Assembly (NCBI RefSeq): GCF_029871205.1
Contig: NZ_SSOJ01000015.1
Span: 1-41,420 of the forward strand
DNA length: 41,420 bases
Reading direction: 5' to 3'
Source of the DNA: Pseudomonas sp. BN417
GTDB lineage: Bacteria; Pseudomonadota; Gammaproteobacteria; Pseudomonadales; Pseudomonadaceae
The position numbers were made by a program, and so were the translations under genes. Shown piece by piece: positions 17,523-26,554 of the stretch. Position 1 is the first letter of the stretch. Each line of letters starts with the position of its first letter. The notes under the pieces were generated by a model. It had not been told where the DNA came from, ran no database searches, and worked only from the letters and a program-made list of their open reading frames with translations.

Positions 17523-17846
17523 TTATTTCACTTCTTGCGGGGTCTCCTGACCAATGCAGCGCACGGCCTTCTTTCTGTTGTCCACCAGCACGCCGGTCAG
17601 GCCCTTCTGTTGGGTGTCGAACAGCACCAGCACACCGTCGATGCACTGGGCGACCTGGGCAGCGGGTTCCAGGGAAACCTTGTAGTCCTCGCCCGGCATG
17701 GTCTTCAACATGGTGAAGTCGGACAGCAGCAGGGCGTCCTCGGGTTTGGCGAAGTGCAGGTAGCCGTAGTACCAGAGCACCATCACGGTGCCGACGATGC
17801 TGCCGATGCCGGTGAGGATCAGCGGAATGGGGTTGCGTTCGCTCAT
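17523..17846 (-). CDS. Hypothetical single-helix membrane protein, 107 residues
   Basis: One N-terminal transmembrane helix (PLILTGIGSIVGTVMVLWYYG, about residues 8-28) is followed by a small domain, probably periplasmic, with Cys68 and Cys97, which could form a disulfide. No family is recognised. Its ATG overlaps the stop codon of the lipoprotein hydrolase gene (ATGA), so the two proteins are translationally coupled and may act together at the inner face of the envelope. Confidence 0.75.
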   Translation of the reverse strand: MSERNPIPLILTGIGSIVGTVMVLWYYGYLHFAKPEDALLLSDFTMLKTMPGEDYKVSLEPAAQVAQCIDGVLVLFDTQQKGLTGVLVDNRKKAVRCIGQETPQEVK

Positions 17847-18730
17847 TGGGGACTCTCTGTATTCGGGACTTCGGCCAGCCGACGCAGCCCGACGAAGCCG
17901 GTCGGGTCTTCGAGGTAGAGCAGCATCACTTTCCGCCAGGTAGGGTCAGCGAAGGTCTGCACATGGCCACCGCGGACCGGCTGGAACACCCGCGGCGGGG
18001 GCGCAGCTTGATACAAGCGCACGCCATTGGAAAGGGGCACCACCGGATCGTCGACGCTGTGGTAGATCAGCATGGGCAACCCTTTCAGCTTGCCAATGGC
18101 GCGGATGGCGCTGTCACCGTCGGGCACCAGCCAGGACAGCGGCACTTGCAGCGGCCAGGTCACCCAGGCGTTGGACAGGCTGTATTGGGCCACCTCGCGG
18201 TAGCTGGCCGGCACGCCGTCCAGTACCAGGGCCCGGAGCTGGGCGCGGCGCTCCGGGTGCTCGGCCAGATAGTGCACCGCCAGGGCGCCGCCGATGCTCT
18301 GGCCAAGCACTATCCGCGGCTTGCCCTGCACTTCGGGCGCCTGGTCGAGCCAGGCGAAGGCGGCGTCGATGTCCTGGTACAGCGCCGGCAGGCTGGGCGA
18401 GCCCTGGGAGCGGCCATAGCCACGGTAATCCAGCAGCAGCACCTGATAGCCCTGGGCGGGCAGCCACCAGCTGCCGCCCAGATGGGTGGCGACATTCCCG
18501 CCGTTGCCGTGCAGGTGCAGCACCGTGCCCTTCACCTCGACGCCCGGTTTGGCCGGCAGCCACCAGGCGTGCAGGCGGGTGCCGTCGGCGGCGGTCAGGT
18601 CGATGTCGCGGTATTCGAGCTTGACCTGTTCCGGGGTGAAGGGCACATGGCGGTCGGGGTAGAAGAGCAGTGCGCTGCAGCCTTGCAGCAGAAGCGCAAA
18701 GAGGAACAGCAGGAGGCGGGAACCGGGCAT
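17843..18730 (-). CDS. Alpha/beta hydrolase lipoprotein
   Basis: The 295-residue protein has a lipoprotein signal ending LLLQGC (Cys18) with Ser at +2, which predicts outer-membrane sorting. The hydrolase fold shows LHLHGNGGN (oxyanion), nucleophile Ser145 in GQSIGG, Asp227/228 in HSVDDPVVP and His256 in RGGHVQTF, so the triad is complete. It resembles the BEM46/COG1073 serine hydrolases; substrate is unknown. ATG at 18730 has GGAAGG at eight bases; an ATG two codons upstream is too close to that site, and the frame further upstream crosses a 24-bp palindrome. It overlaps the next gene by four bases. Confidence 0.88.
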   Translation of the reverse strand: MPGSRLLLFLFALLLQGCSALLFYPDRHVPFTPEQVKLEYRDIDLTAADGTRLHAWWLPAKPGVEVKGTVLHLHGNGGNVATHLGGSWWLPAQGYQVLLLDYRGYGRSQGSPSLPALYQDIDAAFAWLDQAPEVQGKPRIVLGQSIGGALAVHYLAEHPERRAQLRALVLDGVPASYREVAQYSLSNAWVTWPLQVPLSWLVPDGDSAIRAIGKLKGLPMLIYHSVDDPVVPLSNGVRLYQAAPPPRVFQPVRGGHVQTFADPTWRKVMLLYLEDPTGFVGLRRLAEVPNTESPQ

Positions 18731-18759
18731 GTGCATTTCCTTCCTGAAAACATCACAGG

Positions 18760-18839
18760 CCAGCCCTGCGGGCTGGTTGGCGAATGAATTCGCCCCTACA
18801 GGTTTCGTGCTGGCTTGTAGGGGCGAATTCATTCGCCAA
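18760..18839. repeat. Perfect 24-bp-arm palindrome, Pseudomonas REP-like
   Basis: Arms at 18777-18800 and 18816-18839 are exact reverse complements (core GGCGAATGAATTCGCC) with a 15-base loop. A smaller hairpin, CCAGCCC-tgc-GGGCTGG (18760-18776), abuts it. The pair lies between the QEGLA gene and the hydrolase gene, both on the minus strand. A related partial copy occurs at 34094-34114. Confidence 0.85.
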
Positions 18840-18857
18840 GCGCCCCGAAGGGGGCCG

Positions 18858-20153
18858 TCAGAGGATATTTGCGTAATCCGCCTCGATGCGCTCCAGGCTC
18901 AGGTGGTTGAGGAAGTTGGAGAAGCACATCCAGGCCGACAGGGCGTTGAGGTCGCGGAACTGCGGAGGCAGGTACTTGGGCGGCACCACCAGGCCTTCGT
19001 CCACCAGCTGGCGCAGGGTGCGGGTGTCTTCCAGGGTGGTCTTGCCGCAGAACAACAGGGGGATCTGTTCCAGCTTGCCCTTGCGCACGGCGAGCTGGAT
19101 GTAGTTGTAGATCAGGATGAAACCCTTGAGGTAGGACAGGTCCTTGGTGAAGGGCAACCCGGCTGGGACCGAGCCACGGAAGGCGCGGCTGGCGCTGCCG
19201 TAGCTCTCTTCCATGCTGTAACCCTGCTCCCGGTAGAAGTGGTAGACCTCGAGGAAGTCGGCGCCCTCCTCCGCCATGTGGATGGCGCGGGTGCGATTGG
19301 TCAGCTTGCGCAGGCGGGTCGGGTAGGAGGCGAAGGCGATCACCTCCATCAGGATAGCCAGGCCTTCCTGGGTCACGGTGGAGGACGGCGGCCCCTTGGA
19401 GAGGAAGGTGCAGATCGGCTGGTTCTGGCCGTTCAGGGTGGTGCCCACGTGCACCAGACCTTCGTGGACTTCCAGGGCGCGCACGTCGCGCTCGTTGAAC
19501 ATGGCGTCGGCGCGGATCTTGATGTAATCGGCACCGGCGGCGGCGTCGGCGACTATGCCGTCGGACTCGAACACCCGGATGGTGTCGTCGCCCTCACCGA
19601 ACACCGCGCTCAGGCGGCTCTGCAGCATGTCCACCGCGTCCTTGGCGGTCAGGGTCTTCGGTTCGTCCTTGAGGTCGCCGCGGTGGGCGATGTTGTTCAG
19701 GTAGTCGAAGAGCATCAGGCCGAGGTCGGCCAGGGTCGGGTCGCCGGCGTGGAAGGCGTCGGAAGCCGCGCCGTAGAGCTCCTGGGAAATCAGCCCGAAG
19801 TCCGAGGTGCCGCGCGCTTCCAGCATGCGGATCACCATGCGGTATTCCTTGCACATGCGCCGCATGATCTGCCCCACCGGGTTGAACTGGCCCAGGTGGC
19901 GGGTGATGTCGCGCTCGATGTTCTGGAACTCGAGCTTCTTCTCCGCGGAATCGAAGGCCAGCGGCCGGCTTTCGTAATAGGCGCGATCCACCTCGGGCAT
20001 GGCCTTGCCCTTGTGCTTGAGAAAGGCCTGGCGGACGCTGTCGTCCCATTTCACCGCATCCAGCACGCGGATCGGCGTCTGCGCTTGGACGATGCGGTCG
20101 GACAGCGCGCGGATGGTCTTCTGGTAATCGTCGGGCAGCTTGCGGCGGGTCAA
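18858..20153 (-). CDS. QEGLA-motif (DUF1704, MATCAP-like) putative metallopeptidase
   Basis: This protein of about 431 residues belongs to the family annotated as flavohemoglobin expression-modulating QEGLA motif protein. It carries HEGLVH (residues 230-235), an HExxxH zinc motif, and TQEGLA (residues 261-266), whose Glu is the likely third ligand; the eukaryotic relatives are tubulin tyrosine carboxypeptidases of the MATCAP/KIAA0895 type. The bacterial substrate is unknown. I place the start at TTG 20153 because GAGGAG lies exactly seven bases upstream, whereas the ATG at 20204 is buried in the upstream gene without a ribosome site. It begins five bases after the lipoprotein stop codon, so the two form an operon. 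Confidence 0.85.
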   Translation of the reverse strand: MTRRKLPDDYQKTIRALSDRIVQAQTPIRVLDAVKWDDSVRQAFLKHKGKAMPEVDRAYYESRPLAFDSAEKKLEFQNIERDITRHLGQFNPVGQIMRRMCKEYRMVIRMLEARGTSDFGLISQELYGAASDAFHAGDPTLADLGLMLFDYLNNIAHRGDLKDEPKTLTAKDAVDMLQSRLSAVFGEGDDTIRVFESDGIVADAAAGADYIKIRADAMFNERDVRALEVHEGLVHVGTTLNGQNQPICTFLSKGPPSSTVTQEGLAILMEVIAFASYPTRLRKLTNRTRAIHMAEEGADFLEVYHFYREQGYSMEESYGSASRAFRGSVPAGLPFTKDLSYLKGFILIYNYIQLAVRKGKLEQIPLLFCGKTTLEDTRTLRQLVDEGLVVPPKYLPPQFRDLNALSAWMCFSNFLNHLSLERIEADYANIL

Positions 20154-20157
20154 AGGA

Positions 20158-20712
20158 TCACTCCTCGGCAGCGCGCTGGTAACGCGCCACTTCGACGAAG
20201 ACATCGGAGTTGGCCGGATCGTCGAGCCAGGTGAACACGGTGTCCAGCGGACTGGTGATGAGCACGCCGTCGCCTTCGGCCATCTCCACCACCTCGCCCT
20301 GCAGGTTGCCCTGCTCCAGCTCCTGCTCGATACGCTCGATATCCAGGTTGTAGACCACCAGCTCGTTGTCGGTGGTCAGCTCGAAACCGGCGATGGCGAA
20401 GTTGTTGCCGAGCCTCTTCGGAACGCCGGCGGACAGGTACCAGCGGCGGCCATGGTGGGCGACGGTGAAACCGAACTCCTGCATGTCCTCCAGGTTGTCC
20501 TTGCTGCCCTCGAAGCTGCGCGCCTTGTACAGGTTGGAGCCTGCGCGGCTGACCTCCAGGTACTGCCGCTCGCCCCACTCGTCCTTGCGGGTCCAGTCTC
20601 CGAGAAGGGGCATGGGAGCCGGCTCGTTGGCCGGGATCGGATCCTTGAAGGTGACCAGGCAGCCGCCCAACAGCAGGAAGGACAGGGCAACCACCGCACG
20701 CCAGACTTTCAT
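20158..20712 (-). CDS. Hypothetical lipoprotein, 184 residues
   Basis: A clear lipoprotein signal (FLLLGGC, Cys18) precedes a compact, mostly beta domain with GDWTRKDEWGERQYLEVSR, a calycin-like opening, and FGFTVAHHGRRWYLSAG in the middle; no characterised family is recognised. ATG at 20712 has AAGGAGAG five to ten bases upstream. Leu at +2 is compatible with outer-membrane sorting. Its stop codon is five bases before the QEGLA start, and its own 3' end supplies that gene's ribosome site, so the lipoprotein and the putative peptidase are produced together. Confidence 0.8.
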   Translation of the reverse strand: MKVWRAVVALSFLLLGGCLVTFKDPIPANEPAPMPLLGDWTRKDEWGERQYLEVSRAGSNLYKARSFEGSKDNLEDMQEFGFTVAHHGRRWYLSAGVPKRLGNNFAIAGFELTTDNELVVYNLDIERIEQELEQGNLQGEVVEMAEGDGVLITSPLDTVFTWLDDPANSDVFVEVARYQRAAEE

Positions 20713-20729
20713 CTCGCTCTCCTTGTGAT

Positions 20730-20785
20730 AACGAAAAACCCCGCCTGGCCGGCCACGTGAAGCAGCCGCCGGCACGGCGGGGTTC
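20730..20785 (-). terminator. Terminator/attenuator between tetR and the lipoprotein gene
   Basis: On the minus strand AACCCCGCC (20784-20776) pairs with GGCGGGGTT (20745-20737) around an inner GCCGGC palindrome, followed by TTTTTCGTTATC. It ends the tetR transcript only about 20 bases before the lipoprotein ATG, leaving no room for a separate promoter downstream of it. Confidence 0.75.
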
Positions 20786-20796
20786 GATCTACGCGC

Positions 20797-21510
20797 CTAG
20801 AGTCCCATCACCAGGTAAAGGTAGCGTTTCAGGACGGCTCGCATCTCGTCGATGTCGAGGTTTTCCACCCCGTCGAGAAGGCCCTGATATTCCATCCGCA
20901 GAATGACAGCCGTCAACACCTTGGCATCCTCGCCCGGCTCGGCCGACCCCAGGACCTGGAAGAAATGCTCCGCGCCCTGAGAGAGTATCCGCCTGTGTGC
21001 GTCAGCCAGGTTACGCAGCCCGGCGTTGAGCAGCGCTTCCTGGCGGAAGGCCTGCTCGGCCATCAGCTGGTCGCGGTTCTCCTGCAGCTGGCTGCGCACG
21101 TACTGGATCGCCAGTTCGACGATCTGGTCGGTCATCGCCCGGCGCGAGTCGCCGTCGCGGCTGAGGGCCACGGCCATGGCCTGGAGGTCGTCCTCCACGC
21201 TGGCCCAGAAGGCCGCCATGACCGCCGAGCTACGCTCGACGAACTGGGCGAAAGTGTCGGTGATGAGGTCGTTGATGTCCTTGAAGTAATAGGTGGTGGC
21301 CGATAGCGGCACCTGGGCCTCGGCGGCCACCGCGCGGTGGCGCACGGCGCGCACGCCATCGCGGACGATGATGCGCATGGCAGCGTCGAGGATCGCCTGG
21401 CGGCGCTGCTCGCTGCCCTGGCGGCTGGCCTTGCGGCCCTGGTACTTCACGCTTTCGGCTACCGCACTGGCCACGCGGGCGGCGCTGTCACTACGGGACG
21501 TCTGGCTCAA
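20797..21510 (-). CDS. TetR-family transcriptional regulator
   Basis: A protein of about 237 residues with a Ser/Ala-rich N-terminal tail of roughly 30 residues before the helix-turn-helix (RRQAILDAAMRIIVRDGVRA..., then VAAEAQVPLSATTYYFKDIN) and a C-terminal TetR_C-type regulatory domain. I chose TTG at 21510 because GGAGGG precedes it by nine bases; ATG at 21555 is possible but has no clear ribosome site. The regulated genes are not obvious: it is followed by a terminator, then by the lipoprotein/QEGLA operon. The conserved position upstream of lysS in recalled Pseudomonas genomes suggests a core function. Confidence 0.85.
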   Translation of the reverse strand: MSQTSRSDSAARVASAVAESVKYQGRKASRQGSEQRRQAILDAAMRIIVRDGVRAVRHRAVAAEAQVPLSATTYYFKDINDLITDTFAQFVERSSAVMAAFWASVEDDLQAMAVALSRDGDSRRAMTDQIVELAIQYVRSQLQENRDQLMAEQAFRQEALLNAGLRNLADAHRRILSQGAEHFFQVLGSAEPGEDAKVLTAVILRMEYQGLLDGVENLDIDEMRAVLKRYLYLVMGL

Positions 21511-21663
21511 GTCAGGAAACCCTCCGAACTCACTCAAGGTAAAAGTGTTGACCATATATCCGGCTAATCAATGCCGGAGCAGGCAGGAAAAGGCTCTATC
21601 GACCTTGAAGAGCGCCTTCTAGGAGCATCGTCGCCGGCGAAAGGTTCGATCGCCGCGCGCCGC

Positions 21664-21694
21664 CCAAGAAAAAACCGCCCGAAGGCGGTTTTCT
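21664..21694 (-). terminator. lysS terminator
   Basis: AAAACCGCC-N4-GGCGGTTTT hairpin (21671-21692) followed on the minus strand by TTTTTTCTTGG. It lies ten bases after the lysS stop and should end the prfB-lysS transcript. Confidence 0.9.
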
Positions 21695-21704
21695 CACTCC
21701 TGCG

Positions 21705-23207
21705 TCAAGCCTCGGGCCGCATGTGCGGGAAGAGGATGACATCACGAATAGACGGCGAATTGGTGAGCAGCATCACAAGTCGGTCGATACCGATGCCTTC
21801 GCCGGCGGTCGGCGGCATGCCGTACTCCAGGGCGCGGACGAAGTCGGCGTCGAAGTGCATGGCCTCGTCGTCGCCGGCGTCCTTGTCCTTGACCTGCTGC
21901 ATGAAGCGTTCGGCCTGGTCCTCGGCGTCATTCAGCTCGGAGTAGGCGTTGGCGATCTCGCGGCCGCCGATGAACAGCTCGAAGCGGTCGGTGACGCTCG
22001 GGTCCTCGTCGTTGCGGCGAGCCAGCGGCGAGACTTCGAAGGGGTACTTGGTGATGAAGGTCGGCTGCTCCAGCTTGTGCTCCACCAGCTCCTCGAAAAT
22101 CATCACCTGCAGCTTGCCCAGGCCTTCGAAGCCGAGCACCTTGGCACCGGCTTTCTTGGCGATTTCGCGGGCCTTGTCGAGGTCCTTGAGGTCGGCCTCA
22201 AGGATGTCCGGATTGAACTTGAGGATCGAGTCGAACACCGAGAGGCGTGCGAAGGGCTCGCCGAAGTGGAACACCTTGTCGCCGTACGGCACGTCGGTAG
22301 TCCCCAGGACCATCTGCGCCAGTTCGCGGAACAGCTCCTCGGTCAGGTCCATGTTGTCTTCGTAGTCGGCGTAGGCCTGGTAGAACTCGAGCATGGTGAA
22401 CTCGGGGTTGTGCCGGGTCGAAACGCCTTCGTTACGGAAGTTGCGGTTGATCTCGAAGACCTTCTCGAAGCCACCGACCACCAGGCGCTTGAGGTACAGC
22501 TCCGGCGCGATGCGCAGGAACATGGCCATGTCCAGGGCGTTGTGGTGGGTCTGGAAGGGCTTGGCCGCGGCGCCACCGGGGATGGTCTGCAGCATCGGCG
22601 TTTCCACTTCGAGGAAGTCGCGCTCGGCGAGGAACTTGCGGATGTGGCTGATGATCCGGGTGCGCACGCGGAAGGTGTCGCGCACTTCCTCGTTGACGAT
22701 CAGGTCGACGTAGCGCTGGCGGTAGCGCTGTTCGGTGTCGGTCAGGCCGTGGTGCTTGTCCGGCAGCGGGCGCAGCGACTTGGTCAGCAGGCGGACGTTG
22801 GTCATCTCGACGTACAGGTCGCCCTTGCCGGAACGGGCCAGGGTGCCCTCGGCGGCGATGATGTCGCCCAGGTCCCAGTGCTTGACCGCTTCCAGGGTCT
22901 CGGCCGGCAGGGTCTTGCGGTTGACGTAGACCTGGATGCGTCCGGTCATGTCCTGGATCACCATGAAGGCGCCACGGTTGAGCATGATGCGACCGGCGAC
23001 CTTGACCGGGATGGCCGCGGCTTCCAGCTCTTCCTTGGTCTTGTCGACGTACTGTTTCTGCAGGTCCGCGCAGTAGTTCTCGCGGCGGAAGTCATTCGGG
23101 AAGGCATTGCCCTGCTCACGCACGGCGGCAAGCTTTTCCTTGCGCTGGGCGATCAGCTTGTTTTCTTCCTGTTGCAGTTCGTGAAGGTCGAGTTCTTGGT
23201 CGCTCAT
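21705..23207 (-). CDS. lysS: Lysyl-tRNA synthetase, class II
   Basis: The 500-residue enzyme charges tRNA-Lys. The N-terminal OB-fold anticodon domain covers about residues 60-170 ([20 protein letters not shown] region), and the class II catalytic core follows with motif 2 in [20 protein letters not shown] and motif 3 in [10 protein letters not shown] near the C terminus. Length matches E. coli LysS. It lies 53 bases downstream of prfB, the same pairing as in E. coli, and ends at a strong terminator. The ribosome site (AGAAAGA) is modest. Confidence 0.97.
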   Translation of the reverse strand: MSDQELDLHELQQEENKLIAQRKEKLAAVREQGNAFPNDFRRENYCADLQKQYVDKTKEELEAAAIPVKVAGRIMLNRGAFMVIQDMTGRIQVYVNRKTLPAETLEAVKHWDLGDIIAAEGTLARSGKGDLYVEMTNVRLLTKSLRPLPDKHHGLTDTEQRYRQRYVDLIVNEEVRDTFRVRTRIISHIRKFLAERDFLEVETPMLQTIPGGAAAKPFQTHHNALDMAMFLRIAPELYLKRLVVGGFEKVFEINRNFRNEGVSTRHNPEFTMLEFYQAYADYEDNMDLTEELFRELAQMVLGTTDVPYGDKVFHFGEPFARLSVFDSILKFNPDILEADLKDLDKAREIAKKAGAKVLGFEGLGKLQVMIFEELVEHKLEQPTFITKYPFEVSPLARRNDEDPSVTDRFELFIGGREIANAYSELNDAEDQAERFMQQVKDKDAGDDEAMHFDADFVRALEYGMPPTAGEGIGIDRLVMLLTNSPSIRDVILFPHMRPEA

Positions 23208-23260
23208 GGTCTTTCTATCTGCCTGGCGTCTAAATCAAATGGGTTACGTGCGGGTGCGGT

Positions 23261-24356
23261 TTACAGCCCCTGCTTGAGGCTGGCTTCCAGGTATTCGTCC
23301 AGGTCGCCGTCCAGCACCTTGTCGCAGTCGCTGCGCTCGACGCCGGTGCGCAGGTCCTTGATCCGCGACTGGTCGAGTACGTAGGAGCGAATCTGATGGC
23401 CCCAGCCGATATCGGACTTGGTGTCTTCCAGGGCCTGGGACGCGGCAGTGCGTTTCTGCATCTCCTGCTCGTACAACTTGGCCCGCAGCATCTTCATGGC
23501 GGTGTCCTTGTTGGCGTGCTGAGAGCGTTCGTTCTGGCACGCCACCACGGTGTTGGTCGGCACGTGGGTGATACGCACCGCGGAGTCGGTGGTGTTCACG
23601 TGCTGACCGCCCGCGCCGGAGGAGCGGTAGGTGTCGATGCGCAGGTCCGCCGGGTTGATCTCGATCTCGATGTTGTCGTCGATCTCGGGGGAGACGAACA
23701 CCGCGGTGAAGGAGGTGTGGCGACGGTTGCCGGAGTCGAAGGGGCTCTTGCGCACCAGGCGGTGCACGCCGATCTCGGTGCGCAGCCAGCCGAAGGCGTA
23801 CTCGCCCTTCACATGGACAGTGGCGCCCTTGATGCCGGCGACTTCGCCTTCGGACAGTTCGATGATGGTGGCGTCGAAGCCGCGCTTGTCGGCCCAGCGC
23901 AGGTACATGCGCAGCAGCATGTTGGCCCAATCCTGGGCCTCGGTGCCGCCGGAGCCGGCCTGGATGTCCAGGTAGGCGTTGTTCATGTCCATCTCGCCGC
24001 TGAACATGCGACGGAATTCCAGCTTCTCGAGGATCTCGCGCAGGCGCTCGACTTCGGTGGCGACGTCGTTCACCGCGCCTTCGTCGTTCTCCTCGACCGC
24101 CATGTCCAGCAGGTCACGGGAGTCGGCGAGGCCGCCGTTCAGGTCGTCCAGGGTCTCGACGATCTGCGCCAGCTGGGAGCGCTCGCGGCCCAGGTTCTGG
24201 GCGTATTCTGGGTTGTTCCAGACGTTCGGGTCTTCGAGTTCGCGGTTTACTTCGACGAGACGATCATGCTTTTGATCGTAGTCAAAGATACCCCCGAATA
24301 GACAGGGTGCGGTCGGAGAGGTCCTTGATGCTGTTCAGGATCGGGTTGATTTCCAT
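23261..24356 (-). CDS. prfB: Peptide chain release factor 2, with programmed +1 frameshift
   Basis: RF2 recognises UGA and UAA stop codons. The gene starts at ATG 24356 ([17 protein letters not shown]), reads 24 codons to CTT, meets an in-frame TGA at 24284-24282, and continues in the +1 frame from GAC at 24283 to the stop at 23261, giving 364 residues, the normal RF2 length. The stop-recognition tripeptide SPF (in [13 protein letters not shown]) and the catalytic GGQ ([14 protein letters not shown]) are intact. The coordinates cover both frames, so the span is not a single open frame. A TATACT -10 element lies upstream and lysS follows. Confidence 0.97.
24281..24296 (-). promoter_or_regulatory. 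RF2 programmed frameshift site
   Basis: On the minus strand the sequence reads CGGGGGTATCTTTGAC: a Shine-Dalgarno-like GGGGGT three bases before the slippery CTT, then the TGA stop and C. This is the classic autoregulatory signal: low RF2 lets the ribosome slip +1 and make more RF2. Confidence 0.97.
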
Positions 24357-24398
24357 GGCGGGAAGCTCTCGCTGGCAAAACTTTCGGAAAAGCCGGCG

Positions 24399-24428
24399 AG
24401 TATACCCGAGTCACCGGATGCCGGCAGC
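24399..24428 (-). promoter_or_regulatory. Candidate prfB promoter
   Basis: On the minus strand TATACT (24404-24399) is a good -10 hexamer about 43 bases before the prfB ATG. The -35 region 17-18 bases upstream (CTGCCG or TGCCGG) matches only about half of the consensus, so the promoter is moderate or activator-assisted. Confidence 0.5.
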
Positions 24429-24489
24429 ATGCCAGCCAAGAATTGCCCGGACAGGGCGACGCACGGACGGGCCGGCGCCGCGCGGTGCC

Positions 24490-25515
24490 TCAAGGTGCGG
24501 GATCGGGCGCCACCATGGCCACCTGGTTGCGGCCATTGTTCTTCGCCTGGTAGAGCCCCTGGTCCGCCATGTCCACCAGCACCAGGGAGGCCTGGCCGGC
24601 CCTGGGCGTGAGTGTCGCGACGCCAATGCTGACGCTCAGCGCCGAACCGGGCGCCGGCATGTCGTGGGGAATGGCCAGTGCCTCGATGCTGCGTCGCACC
24701 TTCTCGGCCAAGAGGCGCGCGCCGCCGGCCGAGGTTCCCGGCAGCACCATGGCGAACTCCTCGCCGCCGTAGCGCGCGGCCAGGTCGGTGGAACGGCTGC
24801 AGGCGGCGCGTATGCCCTCGGCCACCCGGCGCAGGGCGTCATCGCCCGCCACATGGCCGAAACTGTCGTTGAAGCTCTTGAAATGATCGACGTCGATCAT
24901 CAGCAGAGACAGCTCGCTCTGCTCGCGCAGGGCACGGCGCCATTCCATGTCCATGTACTCGTCGAAATGGCGGCGGTTGGACAGGCCGGTGAGGCCGTCG
25001 GAGTTCATCAGGCGCTGCAGCACCAGGTTGGTTTCCAGCAGCTGCTGCTGGCTTTCGCGCAGGGCGCGATAGGCCTCGTCACGCTGCTGCAGCGCAACGA
25101 AGGAACGCGAGTGGTAGCGGATACGCGCCACCAGTTCGATGGCATCGGGCAGCTTGACCAGGTAGTCGTTGGCCCCGGCGGCGAAGGCGGCGCTCTTCAC
25201 CGCGGGCTCTTCCTTGGTCGACAGGACGATGATCGGCACGTCGCGCAACGCGGGCACGGCGCGGTACTCGGCCAGCAGGCTGAGGCCATCGACGCCGGGC
25301 ATCACCAGGTCCTGGAGGATGACCGTCGGCTTGACTTGCAGCGCCACGGCGACGGCCTGCAGCGGGTCGGCGCAGAAATGGAAGTCGATGCCCGGCACCG
25401 TGACCAGCGCGCGGCGCACCGCCTCACCGATCATGGCCTGGTCATCGACCAGCAGGACCATCGCCGCGGCTTCGCCCGTGGTCATGTCCGTGTGGCTGCG
25501 ATAGGGGTATTGCAT
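24490..25515 (-). CDS. wspR: Diguanylate cyclase response regulator WspR
   Basis: The 341-residue output protein of the Wsp system makes c-di-GMP from two GTP. An N-terminal receiver domain has Asp69 in [13 protein letters not shown] as phosphorylation site; a helical stalk ([19 protein letters not shown]) leads to the GGDEF domain, whose active site is GGEEF at 250-254. The inhibitory I-site RxxD (Arg241-Ser-Thr-Asp244) is kept, so product inhibition is expected. ATG at 25515 has GGAG six bases upstream; the longer open frame overlaps wspF and is rejected. It is the last gene of the operon, 34 bases after wspF. No clear terminator follows. Confidence 0.96.
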   Translation of the reverse strand: MQYPYRSHTDMTTGEAAAMVLLVDDQAMIGEAVRRALVTVPGIDFHFCADPLQAVAVALQVKPTVILQDLVMPGVDGLSLLAEYRAVPALRDVPIIVLSTKEEPAVKSAAFAAGANDYLVKLPDAIELVARIRYHSRSFVALQQRDEAYRALRESQQQLLETNLVLQRLMNSDGLTGLSNRRHFDEYMDMEWRRALREQSELSLLMIDVDHFKSFNDSFGHVAGDDALRRVAEGIRAACSRSTDLAARYGGEEFAMVLPGTSAGGARLLAEKVRRSIEALAIPHDMPAPGSALSVSIGVATLTPRAGQASLVLVDMADQGLYQAKNNGRNQVAMVAPDPAP

Positions 25516-25549
25516 AACGCTCTCCGGGCCCTCGGGCCTGAGGTGAAAG

Positions 25550-26554
25550 TCATCCGAATGCCTCGACCAACCGGGGCGCGATCCGCTCCAGGGCGAGGAT
25601 TTCCACCGCCGCGCCAATAGCGGCGGCGGCTTTTGGCATGCCATAGACAGCGCAGCTTGCCTGGTCCTGGGCAATGGTCAGGAAGCCCCGGCCGCGCATG
25701 CGCTTGAGGCCTTCGGCGCCGTCCCGGCCCATGCCGGTGAGCAGGGCGCCGATGGCTTCGCCCTTCCAGTGCTCCACCAGGCTGTCGAAGAACACGTCGA
25801 TCGACGGCCGGTAGACATGGCTGGTGGGCTCGACCGTGTAGGCCAGCTCGCCGTTGCGCATCAGCCGCAGGTGATTGTTGGTGCCGGCCAGGAGGATGGT
25901 TCCCGGCTGCGGCGGCTCGCCATCGCGCGCCAGGCGCACCGGCAGTCTGGATTCGCTGGCCAGCCAGTCTGCCATGCCAGCGGCGAATACTTGGTCGACG
26001 TGCTGCACAAGCACCACCGATGCCGGGAAGTTTTCCGGCAATTGCTTGAGCAGTTGCGCCAGGGACGCCGGCCCGCCGGCCGAGGCGCCTATGGCCACCA
26101 GGCGCTGGCCACCGCCGCGCGGCCGAGCCGGTTCGCCGGCGCCGCGGACTCGGCTGTCGGGCTGGCCCATGAGCCAGCCGATGTTCTGGATCTTGCGCAG
26201 CAGCGCCGCCGCCTCCTGGGCCTGGCCGCTGCCGAGCGCCGGGGTGTTCACCGCATCCAGCGCGCCGTGTCCCATGGCCTCGAAGACCCGGTGCACGTTC
26301 TGCTCGATATCCACGGTGACGATAAGGATGGCGCAGGGGCTGCGGGCCATGATCTGGCGGGTCGCCTCGACGCCGTCCATCACCGGCATCAGGAGGTCCA
26401 TCAGCACCACGTCCGGCACATCCCGGCCGCAGAGCTCGACCGCTTCCGCGCCATTGCCGGCCACCCAGGCGATCTGGTGCGCCGGCTCCAGGGCCAGGGC
26501 CCGGCGCAGCGCCTCCACCGCCAGGGGCATATCGTTGACTATCCCTATCCTCAC
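25550..26554 (-). CDS. wspF: Chemoreceptor methylesterase WspF
   Basis: The 334-residue CheB-type protein has a receiver domain with Asp53 ([13 protein letters not shown]) and a C-terminal methylesterase domain with the Ser158 ([10 protein letters not shown]), His185 (VLVQHVD) and Asp278 ([10 protein letters not shown]) triad. It demethylates WspA and resets the signal; loss of WspF is known to lock Wsp on and raise c-di-GMP. The start is GTG, overlapping the wspE stop as GTGA, with a strong GGGGAGG ribosome site inside wspE. The gene is intact, so the strain is not an obvious wspF wrinkly mutant. Confidence 0.95.
   Translation of the reverse strand: MRIGIVNDMPLAVEALRRALALEPAHQIAWVAGNGAEAVELCGRDVPDVVLMDLLMPVMDGVEATRQIMARSPCAILIVTVDIEQNVHRVFEAMGHGALDAVNTPALGSGQAQEAAALLRKIQNIGWLMGQPDSRVRGAGEPARPRGGGQRLVAIGASAGGPASLAQLLKQLPENFPASVVLVQHVDQVFAAGMADWLASESRLPVRLARDGEPPQPGTILLAGTNNHLRLMRNGELAYTVEPTSHVYRPSIDVFFDSLVEHWKGEAIGALLTGMGRDGAEGLKRMRGRGFLTIAQDQASCAVYGMPKAAAAIGAAVEILALERIAPRLVEAFG

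Noticed and set aside
23261-24103. prfB as a 280-residue gene starting at 24103
   Set aside because: The N-terminal frame, slippery site and +1 junction are all intact, giving full-length RF2 from 24356.
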